This document shows positions 43,520 through 51,350 of a stretch of DNA of 63,609 nucleotides, piece by piece. This DNA comes from JAZQNF01 sp045641505 (GTDB lineage Bacteria > Bacillota > Clostridia > Lachnospirales > Bianqueaceae). Where the stretch lies: the NCBI GenBank assembly GCA_045641505.1, contig JAZUHB010000024.1:1-63609 (forward strand), read 5' to 3'. Under the pieces are notes generated by a model. The model saw only the letters and a list, made by a program, of their open reading frames with translations, did not search any database and was not told where the DNA came from. Position 1 is the stretch's first letter. The number at the start of each line of letters is the position of its first letter. The translations under genes and the position numbers were made by a program.

Positions 43520-45418
43520 ATGGAACTGAAATTCATCAACGTGGGCTACGGTGAGGCGATCCTCATCGAGTGCCCGGCGGCGGATTATCCCGAGGGAAAA
43601 TTCGTCATGCTGATCGACGGCGGCAAGGGCATGAAGAGCTCGCCCGAGGAGTTCGCTTCCTCGGAGACCGGCCGTCTTCCCCTGGTCCGCTTTCTGGAGA
43701 CCGAGGGCATCGGGCACGTGGACCTGATGGTGCTCACCCATCCCCACGAGGATCACGTGAGCGGGCTTCTGGACGCGGCGAAGCGCTTCCCGCCGAAGGA
43801 GCTCTGGATCACGCTGCCGACCGGGCTCTGGCGCGGGCTCCGGACTCTCCGGACCTCCCGCGGCGCGAACCAGTCCGCGAAGCTGTTCCTCGCGGCCCTG
43901 AACGATTTCCGCGAGCTTTGCAGGCTGGCGGAGGAGAGCGGAACCCTGAGACAGCTTTCCGCCGGCGACGGAGGCTATCTCCCCGGCGGGCTTTCCTTCG
44001 AGGTGCTCGGTCCTTCGGCCGCGCGCGAGGAGGAGCTGGCGGAGCGTTTCCGCGCCCTCTACGCCGAGCGGAAGAGCGCCCGCTTCACGGAGAAGCTGGC
44101 GGAGCTCGACGCCTCCCTCAACAATTACAGTCTGATCCTTTCCCTCGCGCAGAACGGCGTGAAGCTGCTCCTGCCCGGCGACACGAACCGGGACGGCTTC
44201 GGCGGGATTCCCGCGGAGAAGCTCGCGGCGGACCTGTACAAGCTGGGTCATCACGGTCAGGCGGACGGCTCCTCGGAGGAGCTGCTCCGGCAGATCAGCC
44301 CGAAGGCCTGCGTCTGCTGCGCGTCCTCTGACCGCCGCTATCAGAGCGCCGCGCCGGAGCTGATGGAGCAGGTGCGTGCCTGTGGCGCGAAGCTTTACTG
44401 CTCCGACGTCCCGCCCGTGGACGAGGCGATCCCCGCGCATTCGAGCCTGTGCTTCTGCATCGGCGAGGACGGCGCCCTCACCGCTTCCTACGGCCCCGTG
44501 ATCGAGGCCTACGGTTCCAAGAAGGAGAAAAAGAAGATGGATGAAAAATACGATGTGCTGGTGATCGGTCCGGTCTCCCTGGACGTGAACATCGACTACC
44601 TCGGCAACGAACGCCGCGAGGTGGGCGGCGCCGTGGTGGCCTCCGGCTTCGCGGCCGCCCGCTCCGGAGCCCGCACCGCGTTGTTCACCAAGCTCAATCC
44701 CGCGGACGCCGACGTGGAGGCCCGCTTTGCCGGCAGCGGCGCGAAGCTCTTCTGGAAAGAGTCCTCCCACACCTGCTCGATCAAAAACCAGTATTTCACC
44801 GCGGACAAGGAACGCCGCGCCTGCACCTCGATGGGCGTATGCGATCCCTTCCGCTTCGACGAGCTGCCCGTGATCGACACGGCGATCTACCACTTCGCCG
44901 GTCTGGTCTTCGGCGACTTCGACGGCGCCCTCTTCGAGGAGGCCTCCCGCCACGGCAAGGTCGCGGTGGACGTCCAGTGCCTGCTGCGCCACGTCGAGGA
45001 CGACAAGACCATGGCCTTCCGCGACTGGCCCGAGAAGACCAAGTACTTCCCCTACATCGACTATCTGAAGACCGACGCCGCCGAGGCGCAGATCCTGACC
45101 GGCACCGACGACCGGGAGGAGGCCGCCCGCATCCTGCACAGCTGGGGCGCGAAGGAGGTCGTGATCTCCCACAACACCGAGGTAATCTGCTACGACGGCG
45201 AGCAGCTTTTCCGCTGCCCCATCAAGGCCCGCAACCTTTCCGGCCGCACCGGCCGCGGCGACACGATCTTCGCCGGCTACATCACCGAGCGTGCCCACGC
45301 CGGCATGCAGGAGGCGCTCCTTTACGCCACCGCGCTGGTCTCCCTGAAGATGGAGACCCCCGGCCCCTTCACCGGCACCCGCGAGGACGTGCTGGCCTAT
45401 ATCGAGGAGTTTTATTGA
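43520..45418 (+). CDS. Fusion of a metallo-beta-lactamase domain and a PfkB-family kinase
   Basis: This single 632-residue frame joins two enzymes. Residues 1 to about 330 form a ComEC-like MBL hydrolase with VLTHPHEDHVSG, LLLPGDTN and KLGHHGQ as metal sites. From Met340 (MDEKYDVLVIGPVSLDVN) to the end is a PfkB/ribokinase sugar or nucleoside kinase, with the GG-V region VGGAVVASGFAAARSG, the DVQ and LKTDAAEAQILTG motifs, and the catalytic GRGDTIFAGYI near the C-terminus. The lysine-rich junction SKKEKKK is encoded by AAGGAG followed 9 bases later by the ATG at 44537, so a separate kinase may also be made. GGAGG precedes the first ATG. A lost stop or base-call error at the junction cannot be excluded. 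Confidence 0.8.
   Translation: MELKFINVGYGEAILIECPAADYPEGKFVMLIDGGKGMKSSPEEFASSETGRLPLVRFLETEGIGHVDLMVLTHPHEDHVSGLLDAAKRFPPKELWITLPTGLWRGLRTLRTSRGANQSAKLFLAALNDFRELCRLAEESGTLRQLSAGDGGYLPGGLSFEVLGPSAAREEELAERFRALYAERKSARFTEKLAELDASLNNYSLILSLAQNGVKLLLPGDTNRDGFGGIPAEKLAADLYKLGHHGQADGSSEELLRQISPKACVCCASSDRRYQSAAPELMEQVRACGAKLYCSDVPPVDEAIPAHSSLCFCIGEDGALTASYGPVIEAYGSKKEKKKMDEKYDVLVIGPVSLDVNIDYLGNERREVGGAVVASGFAAARSGARTALFTKLNPADADVEARFAGSGAKLFWKESSHTCSIKNQYFTADKERRACTSMGVCDPFRFDELPVIDTAIYHFAGLVFGDFDGALFEEASRHGKVAVDVQCLLRHVEDDKTMAFRDWPEKTKYFPYIDYLKTDAAEAQILTGTDDREEAARILHSWGAKEVVISHNTEVICYDGEQLFRCPIKARNLSGRTGRGDTIFAGYITERAHAGMQEALLYATALVSLKMETPGPFTGTREDVLAYIEEFY
44522..44539 (+). promoter_or_regulatory. 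Internal ribosome site and start for the kinase domain
   Basis: AAGGAG at 44522-44527 lies 9 bases before an in-frame ATG (44537-44539) at the exact domain boundary. It is as good as the ribosome sites of ordinary genes in this window. Confidence 0.5.
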
Positions 45419-45773
45419 TCGCGAAGGGCGCGGAGTAAAGCCGCGGCTGCCGCGGGGTTCCGCTGGGCGCCGCGGCTGCCGCGGGAGTAAACCGTCCTCT
45501 GTTTTGCCGTTTTCCTCCCTTTTTATCCACAAAATGGAGCAAGTTTCTTTGTGCTTCCTTGTTTTGCTCCCCTTTTTTGCGAAAAAAGGAGGAAATCCGT
45601 TCGAAAAAAGCCGATTTACTCCTTTTTGCTCTGAAAATGGGAGGAAATCAGCTCTGAAGAAATGGAGTTCCTCCCACTGGGATCTCCGGCCCGGCGAAAC
45701 ACCGGGGCCCGGCAAAACACCGGCCCGGCAAAACACCGCTCCGGCGGAGCATCCGGCCGCAGCATGAGAAAAG
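45419..45773. other. Intergenic region with an AT-rich island and short tandem repeats
   Basis: I see no convincing gene. From about 45495 to 45660 the base composition drops to A/T-rich, unlike the surroundings, and contains GGAGGAAA-type motifs in both orientations (45511, 45588, 45639). From 45690 to 45739 come three tandem copies of a 16-base unit, CCCGGCAAAACACCGG with small changes. Confidence 0.65.
45690..45739 (+). repeat. Three-copy 16-base tandem repeat
   Basis: Units at 45690-45705, 45708-45723 and 45724-45739 read CCCGGCGAAACACCGG, CCCGGCAAAACACCGG and CCCGGCAAAACACCGC. Each is itself partly palindromic (CCGG ends). Too short and too close for CRISPR. Confidence 0.7.
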
Positions 45774-45806
45774 AAAATCCCGCAGGGTCATCCTGCGGGA
45801 TTTTTT
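45774..45806. terminator. Bidirectional terminator between the kinase fusion and the glycyl radical enzyme
   Basis: A 13-bp stem around 45774-45804 with loop GTCA and a T-run to the right; its left flank is A-rich, giving a T-rich tail on the minus strand. Confidence 0.8.
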
Positions 45807-45841
45807 CGTGGAAAGAAGTGCTCCGCGCCCCGCCCGGGCGC

Positions 45842-48001
45842 TCACACTCCGTGATGGGTCCGGGCGATCACGTTGTCCTGGAGCCGGGGATCCAGGTGGA
45901 TGAAATAGTCGCTGTAGCCCCCCACGCGGACGATGAGGCCGGCGTGGCGCTCGGGATGGCATTTCGCGTCGAGAAGCTCCGCCGCGTCGGTGACCGTGAC
46001 GGTGAGCTGCTGCCCGCCCTCCGCGAAGAAGGTCCGGGCCAGCGCCTGGAAGCCCTTCTGCCCGGTCGGCGTCGCGAAGAGCTTCCTGTCGAACTTCAGC
46101 ATGAAGACGAAGCCGCTTCCGCAGTCGTCGTGCCGGTACTTCAGCACGGAATTCATCAGGGCGGTGGGGCCCAGCCGGTCGGAGCCCGGGAAGGCGGAGA
46201 CGCAGTCGGCGATCAGCGGATCCCGGCTCACGCGGCCGTTCGGCAGCGCGGCGATGCGCTCACCGTAGCCCGGAGCCCGGTTGTAGGGCGCGCAGCCGCC
46301 GGTGAAGACGCCGCCCCGGTAGCAGCGGTGGCGCTTGAGCACCGTCAGGAAGCGCCCGACCGCGTCCACCGTGGGCCGGTCGGCCTCCGCGTCGTCGTTG
46401 CCGAAGCGGGGGCAGGCGGCGAAATCGGCCCGGAGCGCCTCATAGCCCTCGAAATCGGCGTCGAGGGCCCAGACGAGCTCTGCCATCGTGTACTTCTTCT
46501 CCTCGAACACCAGCTTTTTCACGGCGTACAGGCTGTCGCCCGCGTCGGCGATGCCCTCGGCCAGGATCTGGCCGGCGTTGTAGAGGGGACCGCCGTTGCG
46601 GTAATCGAGGCCGCGCTCGAGGCAGCCCTCGATCAGGCAGGAGCGGAAGGGGTTGGGCTGGTAGGCGGCCCGCTTTTCCTGGGCGGCGTTCGCGGCCAGA
46701 GCGGACTGATGGATCAGGAAATCCAGCTGGCGGTAGAAGGCGTTTTCCAGCTCCGCGTAGCTTTCGAAGGAGGCGGCGTCGCCGGTGGGGAGCCCCTCGG
46801 CCTGCCCGTCCAGCGCGTTCACGCCGTCGTGCAGCGCGTATTCGAGCGCCTTCGCGAAATTGACCTCGCCGTCCTCGAGACCCATGTGGCTCTTGCCCAT
46901 CAGGTCGATCTGGTTGCAGCCGTTCATGCAATAGTCGTGGCTGTCCTCGGGCGGGATGCCGAGCTTTTCGAGCGCGCGGCAGACCGTCGCGTCATTGTAG
47001 AGCGCGGGCATGCCGATGCCCGAGGCGAGGGTCTCCGTCAGCTCGTCCCAAAGCCTTTGCGGCGTGTTTTCGTGGACGCGGAGCGTCAGGTTCGGGGTCT
47101 GGTATTTCTTCTCGCGGGCCAGACGGAGGATCGCGTAGGAGAGCTCGTTCGTCTCGTCGAGGCCGTTTTCGTCGGAGCCGCTGAGGCACAGATTCCAGGC
47201 GCGGGTATCGTGGAAGGCCTCCCAGAGCCGCTCCAGCATGTCGGCACGTTCCGCCTCGCCGGTGGCGCGGTAGCAGCGCAGCATGTACTGGTCGAAGCGG
47301 CCGGGCGAATCGATGCCGTCGAAGGTAAAGCAAAGCCAGAAGGCGTGCACCGCCTCCGTGAAGTTTTCGGCGGGAAGGCGGGGCACCCGCTCGAAGGCGC
47401 GGGCCGCCGCGAGGCAGCGGGCTTTTTCGGTCTCGTCCGTGCTTTCGCCCGCTTTTTCGAGGGCGAGATCGCGGAAGCGCCCGCCCAGAATGTCCAGCGC
47501 GTCCATCGCGTCCTCACAGGCGCGGTAGAACCAGTCGCAGTCGCCGGTGTTTTTCCCGCGGAAGAGGGCGATCTTCTCGCGGATGCCGTCGGTGCCTAAG
47601 TTTACGACCCGCCCGAAATCGGGGTTCGAATGACCGCCCCAGCCGCCGCCCCATTCGGCGCCGGCCCGGACCAGCGTGTCGTGCCGGGGGCTCACGTACT
47701 GGAAGCACTCCTCCTGATAGGCGCGCCATTTCCGGCCGCGGGCGCGGATGGCCGCTTCCTCCTCCGGATGGAGCCGGACCAGCTCCTCCTCGCGTGAGGC
47801 GTCGTAGCGGATGCTGTCGGAAAAGGTGAAGGAGGCGCCGCCGACCGCGGGCCGCATGTAGGCCTGCGGCAGGATATTGCGGTCGAAGGAGATCGGGATC
47901 TTCCGCGCGCCGCTTTTGAGCGCGAGGCCGATCCGTTCGGCGAATTCCAGGCTTTCGTCCCGGAAAAAACCCTCCGCGAGAGGGTCGAAGCTGATATCCA
48001 T
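45842..48001 (-). CDS. Glycyl radical enzyme of unassigned substrate (PFL/dehydratase superfamily)
   Basis: This 719-residue protein shows the superfamily's C-terminal glycyl loop VRVGGYSDYF (radical on Gly695) and an active-site cysteine in NGCNQIDLMG (Cys362). Dehydratases and decarboxylases of the family usually have GCVE there; the Glu that acts as base is replaced by Gln364, and the adjacent Cys-Cys of pyruvate formate-lyase is absent. Length is slightly below the usual 780-850. Its activase lies 12 bases upstream. It is oxygen-sensitive by nature, implying an anaerobe. Substrate and reaction are unknown. AAAGGAG precedes the ATG at 48001. Confidence 0.85.
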   Translation of the reverse strand: MDISFDPLAEGFFRDESLEFAERIGLALKSGARKIPISFDRNILPQAYMRPAVGGASFTFSDSIRYDASREEELVRLHPEEEAAIRARGRKWRAYQEECFQYVSPRHDTLVRAGAEWGGGWGGHSNPDFGRVVNLGTDGIREKIALFRGKNTGDCDWFYRACEDAMDALDILGGRFRDLALEKAGESTDETEKARCLAAARAFERVPRLPAENFTEAVHAFWLCFTFDGIDSPGRFDQYMLRCYRATGEAERADMLERLWEAFHDTRAWNLCLSGSDENGLDETNELSYAILRLAREKKYQTPNLTLRVHENTPQRLWDELTETLASGIGMPALYNDATVCRALEKLGIPPEDSHDYCMNGCNQIDLMGKSHMGLEDGEVNFAKALEYALHDGVNALDGQAEGLPTGDAASFESYAELENAFYRQLDFLIHQSALAANAAQEKRAAYQPNPFRSCLIEGCLERGLDYRNGGPLYNAGQILAEGIADAGDSLYAVKKLVFEEKKYTMAELVWALDADFEGYEALRADFAACPRFGNDDAEADRPTVDAVGRFLTVLKRHRCYRGGVFTGGCAPYNRAPGYGERIAALPNGRVSRDPLIADCVSAFPGSDRLGPTALMNSVLKYRHDDCGSGFVFMLKFDRKLFATPTGQKGFQALARTFFAEGGQQLTVTVTDAAELLDAKCHPERHAGLIVRVGGYSDYFIHLDPRLQDNVIARTHHGV

Positions 48002-48013
48002 GAAAAACTCCTT

Positions 48014-48946
48014 TCAGTCGGTGCCGGAAATCGTGACGGGAAGGCCCTCCGCCGCGAAGCGTTCCTTCAGCGAGAGCAGGCGGGCGGCGTCGGGGGGGTC
48101 GGCGGTGAAGGCGGCCTCGCGGCCGAGCTGACGGCTCTTTCCCTCGCCCAGCCGGTGGTAGGGCATGAGCTCGGCCCGCTCGAAGAGCCCCTTCCGCGCG
48201 CGGAGGAACTCTGTCAGGGCCTCGAGCTCCTCCTCGCCGTCGTTCATCCCGGGGATCAGCGGAAGCCGCAGGATGACGGGCACGCCGTTTTGCAGGAGCG
48301 CGTCGAGGTTCGCGAGGATCGGCCGGTTGTCCGCGCCGGTGAGACGAAGGTGCGCGGCCCGGTCGAGGGTCTTCAGATCGAAGAGGAAGCGGGCGCCGAG
48401 CTCGCCGGCCCGCAGGAAGAACGGGAGAGGCCCCGCGCCGGAGGTCTCGACGGCCGTGCCGATGCCCTCCGCCCGGGCGGCCTCGAGGAGCGCCAGCGCG
48501 AACTCCGGCTGAGCCGCCGGTTCGCCGCCGGAGAGGGTGAGCCCGCCGCCGGAGCTTTCATAGAAGCGGCGGTCCCGGCGGACGCAGTCCATCACCTCAG
48601 CGGCCGTGACCGTGCGCCCGCTGAGCTCCGAGGCGCCGGAGGGGCAGACCGCGGCGCATTTTCCGCAGAGAACGCAGCGGCTCCGGTCGAGGCGGATGCG
48701 CTTATCCCCGCCGAGGCTCCGCGCCTCGCAGAGCCCGAGGCAGCGCCCGCAGCCCCGGCAGAGCTCCTCCCGGAAGAACAGGACGGGGGCGGCGCCTTGG
48801 CTTTCAGGATTGTGGCACCAGAGGCAGCGCAGGGGACAGCCCTTGAAAAACACGACGGTGCGGATTCCCGGGCCGTCGTGCAGACAAAAGCGTTGGATAT
48901 TGAAGATCTGCCCGGAAAGAGCCGGGCCTGTTTCCTGAGAAATCAT
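48014..48946 (-). CDS. Glycyl-radical enzyme activating protein (radical SAM)
   Basis: This 310-residue activase makes the glycyl radical on the enzyme downstream. The radical-SAM motif C-x3-C-x2-C is in FKGCPLRCLWCHNPES. Two ferredoxin-like clusters follow, CRGCGRCLGLC and CVLCGKCAAVC, as in activases of dehydratase-type glycyl radical enzymes but not of pyruvate formate-lyase. The SAM-binding TLSGGEP is intact. I set the start at 48946, where the ATG overlaps the stop of the preceding gene (ATGA); longer readings run antisense-like through that gene. Confidence 0.93.
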   Translation of the reverse strand: MISQETGPALSGQIFNIQRFCLHDGPGIRTVVFFKGCPLRCLWCHNPESQGAAPVLFFREELCRGCGRCLGLCEARSLGGDKRIRLDRSRCVLCGKCAAVCPSGASELSGRTVTAAEVMDCVRRDRRFYESSGGGLTLSGGEPAAQPEFALALLEAARAEGIGTAVETSGAGPLPFFLRAGELGARFLFDLKTLDRAAHLRLTGADNRPILANLDALLQNGVPVILRLPLIPGMNDGEEELEALTEFLRARKGLFERAELMPYHRLGEGKSRQLGREAAFTADPPDAARLLSLKERFAAEGLPVTISGTD

Positions 48947-49914
48947 TTCATCACACCCTTGGCCTCGTTCAGCGCGAGGATCTCTTCCGCCTTTTCGGGC
49001 GTGACGAAATCGCGCATGATGATACCGAGCCGGCCAAGCTCCGGATGCTCCCGGAGCCCGCGGATGTAGGCGCTCGCGGCGGACGCGTGGCGGCGCTCCA
49101 GGGTCCAGGGGCCGCGGAACGTGTATTTGTCGGTCAGCTGGCACTGCAGCACGAAGAAGCAGTCGGTCCCGCGGGCGGCCTGCTCGCGGAGCTTCGCGAA
49201 CGCGAGGGAGTGGGCCTGCCCGAAGAGCGCCTCGGTGCCCTCCCGGTGCAGCCTGCCGTTATAATAGGAATCGAGGCAGCAGCCGTCCGCGGTGCATTCG
49301 TTGTCGTTGCGGAGGAAGAAGCGGCCGAGGCTTTCGTCCTGCCGGCGGCCCCAGAAGACCAGGGCCTTGCCGCGGGCCCCGCCCAGCGTGAGCCGGCGGA
49401 GATATTCGAGGTCGCTGTCTGGGCCGGGATTTTCGACGAGCCGTCCGCTTTCGCCGAAGAGCACTCCGATCCGCTCGCGGAGGAAGTCTTCGCTTCCCTT
49501 GAAATGCTGGAAGTCCAGCAGCACGCACTCGCTGGGGTTCTCGTCCAGAAAATCGCGGATCTCCCGGAGAACGCCCTCGGCCTCGCGGCCGATCATCACG
49601 CTGTGGAAGATGCGGAAGCTGCCGGTGGGCAGAGCGGGCTTCGCGACGCGCAGGTCGAAATAGCGGAAGCCGCTGCGGAGCTGCTCGGCGACGGTGAGAT
49701 GCTGCGTCTCGCCGGGGCGGGGCAGGCCCTTCGTCGCGGCGTCATGGGCGCCAGGGATCGCGAGGGTCCGAAGCGGCGTCTGGTCCTTCACCTCCGCCAT
49801 CCAGCGGGAGAGCCGCTTGGGCGCGCCTTCGAAGCGGTCCGGGCAGCGGCCGGTGCCGTAGAGGAGGGCGCGGCCGAGAGCGAGCAGAAACACGGTCAGG
49901 GAAAATGCGAACAT
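48943..49914 (-). CDS. Phosphatidylinositol-specific phospholipase C X-domain protein
   Basis: This 323-residue protein has a hydrophobic N-terminal segment (residues 2-20), so it is anchored or exported. A PI-PLC-like TIM barrel follows, with the first catalytic His in TLAIPGAHDAAT and the second in RIFHSVMIG, the early FDLRV strand, and VLLDFQHFKG. PI-PLCs cleave glycerophosphoinositides or related phosphodiesters outside the cell. It is translationally coupled (4-base overlap) to the glycyl radical activase, an unusual partnership. The exact substrate is not known. Confidence 0.8.
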   Translation of the reverse strand: MFAFSLTVFLLALGRALLYGTGRCPDRFEGAPKRLSRWMAEVKDQTPLRTLAIPGAHDAATKGLPRPGETQHLTVAEQLRSGFRYFDLRVAKPALPTGSFRIFHSVMIGREAEGVLREIRDFLDENPSECVLLDFQHFKGSEDFLRERIGVLFGESGRLVENPGPDSDLEYLRRLTLGGARGKALVFWGRRQDESLGRFFLRNDNECTADGCCLDSYYNGRLHREGTEALFGQAHSLAFAKLREQAARGTDCFFVLQCQLTDKYTFRGPWTLERRHASAASAYIRGLREHPELGRLGIIMRDFVTPEKAEEILALNEAKGVMK

Positions 49915-49932
49915 GGGATACTCCTTTTCAGG

Positions 49933-50229
49933 TCAGATCAGGGCGAGGAGAAACGCGAGACCCGCGGCTGCTAGGGCCGTCACGGTCATCGGCAGCCCGG
50001 CGAAGGACAGCACCAGCGCCAGCAGCGCCGCGCCGGCCGAGGCGAGGACGCTCCCGGTCGCGTAGAGGATCGCCGGAAAGGTCATCGCGGAGAGCACCGC
50101 GTAGGGCAGGTAGTAGAGGAGCGAGCGGAAGAAGCGGGAACGGATCTTCTTCCGCATCAGGGTAAAGGGGATCATTCGGATCAGATAGGTGGTGCCGGCC
50201 ATCACGAGTATATAGAGGAAAAGCTTCAT
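49933..50229 (-). CDS. azlD: AzlD-family branched-chain amino acid transport protein
   Basis: This 98-residue membrane protein has three to four hydrophobic segments and the AzlD-like start ILVMAGTTYLIRMIPFTLM. It pairs with AzlC, whose gene overlaps it by 4 bases (ATGA). AzlCD export branched-chain amino acids or azaleucine. The PI-PLC-like gene starts 18 bases later. Confidence 0.88.
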   Translation of the reverse strand: MKLFLYILVMAGTTYLIRMIPFTLMRKKIRSRFFRSLLYYLPYAVLSAMTFPAILYATGSVLASAGAALLALVLSFAGLPMTVTALAAAGLAFLLALI

Positions 50230-50960
50230 CGGCTTACCTCCTGTTCCGCCGCGTCAGCCTCACCGGCCTCCGCCTCCTCGGGAAGCGGCCGGAGGACCGC
50301 CATCAGGAGCGACGCGCTGAGGGCGCAGATGATCACGGAAAAGCCCGCCGAAAGCTTCGGCACCAGATAGTAGAGCAGGCAGCTCGCCGCGGCCGCGAGG
50401 AGCGCCGAGAACAGCACGCCCCGGTCCTTCTTCGCGGGCGGGATGACGATCGCGATGAACATCGCGTAGAGGAGCACGCCCATCGCCTGGGTAAGCGGCT
50501 GCGGCAGGATGTCGCCCGCGGTCGCGCCGAGGAAGGTGCCGCCCACCCAGCCGGCCATGGCGATCAGGATCATTCCGTAGAGGTAGCGGGGGCAGACCTT
50601 TTCGGGCCGCCCGTAGGCAATCGCGAAGATCTCGTCGGTGATGCCGAAGGAGGCGACCAGCCGGTGGAAGGTGCCGAACTCCGGGGTAAGCTTCTGGGAG
50701 AGGCTCAGGGCCATCAGCGAGTAGCGCAGGTTGATCACCAGCTGGGTGAGCGCCATCTCGATCAGCGTGCCTCCGGCACGGATCACGGCGAGTCCCGCCG
50801 CCTGGCCCGCGGAGGTCAGATTGAGGCCGGAGATCAGCGTCGCGGCCAGGGTGCCTAGGCCCGCGCTTCGGCACATGATCCCGAAGCCGAAGGAGACGGC
50901 AAGATAGGCGCAGGCGACGGGCAGTCCGTCGCGCAGGCCCTGCGCAAAGGGTCTTTCCAC
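50226..50960 (-). CDS. azlC: AzlC-family branched-chain amino acid permease
   Basis: This 244-residue membrane protein has seven to eight hydrophobic segments and typical AzlC regions: RDGLPVACAYLAVSFGFGIM, LTSAGQAAGLAVI, QLVINLRYSLMALSL, and FGITDEIFAIA. It is the large subunit of an AzlCD exporter and the first gene of the five-gene minus-strand operon ending with the glycyl radical enzyme. The substrate is inferred from the family only. Confidence 0.9.
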   Translation of the reverse strand: MERPFAQGLRDGLPVACAYLAVSFGFGIMCRSAGLGTLAATLISGLNLTSAGQAAGLAVIRAGGTLIEMALTQLVINLRYSLMALSLSQKLTPEFGTFHRLVASFGITDEIFAIAYGRPEKVCPRYLYGMILIAMAGWVGGTFLGATAGDILPQPLTQAMGVLLYAMFIAIVIPPAKKDRGVLFSALLAAAASCLLYYLVPKLSAGFSVIICALSASLLMAVLRPLPEEAEAGEADAAEQEVSR

Positions 50961-51003
50961 TTCGAACTCCCCCCCTTCCGTTCAGTCAGTAATGTTTCCT
51001 TCA

Positions 51004-51032
51004 TTTATATCACACGCGCGCGCAAAGCACAA
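51004..51032 (-). promoter_or_regulatory. Probable promoter for the azlC operon
   Basis: On the minus strand, TTGTGC (51032-51027) and TATAAA (51009-51004) are 17 bases apart, about 45 bases before azlC. Confidence 0.45.
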
Positions 51033-51049
51033 GGCGCGGGCACGCCGCC

Positions 51050-51113
51050 TGCATAAAAATGTGACCCGCACGAAAATATACAGCCATTATTGCATAATTC
51101 GGCTGCTTATGCA
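51050..51113. repeat. TGCATAA motif cluster
   Basis: TGCATAA occurs at 51050-51056 and 51091-51097, and reversed at 51107-51113; the last two form an inverted repeat with a 9-base spacer. This lies in the shared azlC/oppA upstream region and may be an operator. The rest of 50961-51350 holds only the two divergent promoters. Confidence 0.45.
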
Positions 51114-51182
51114 GAGATTGTACGGATTTCGCGCAGCCTTTCCCGCTTTTATCCGCTTTTTTTGAATTTCCGAAAATTTTGC

Positions 51183-51211
51183 TTGCATTTGCCCGCTTCG
51201 TGTAGTATCAT
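51183..51211 (+). promoter_or_regulatory. Promoter for the oligopeptide transporter operon
   Basis: TTGCAT at 51183-51188 and TATCAT at 51206-51211 with a 17-base spacer. A TATAAT at 51220-51225 could serve a second start. The long leader then runs to an AGGAGG before the ATG. Confidence 0.55.
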
Positions 51212-51350
51212 ATTACGCATATAATTGCTTTAACGCAGTAAAGTGATTGTATGTTCCGGCCGGCGGATCCCCGTCCGGCATGTTCCCAAAGGTTATTATT
51301 CGCCAATCAAGCGCGTAATAATACAAAGCAATTCTCAGGAGGAGAAAAAA

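Noticed and set aside
45690..45739. Possible CRISPR array
   Set aside because: Only three 16-base units with 0-2 base gaps, no spacers and no cas genes.
45504..45767. A possible 87-residue gene in the AT-rich island
   Set aside because: No ribosome site, its end is made of the tandem repeat, and composition is not protein-like.
45842..48001. Pyruvate formate-lyase
   Set aside because: No Cys-Cys pair, and the activase has the extra ferredoxin clusters not found in the formate-lyase activase.
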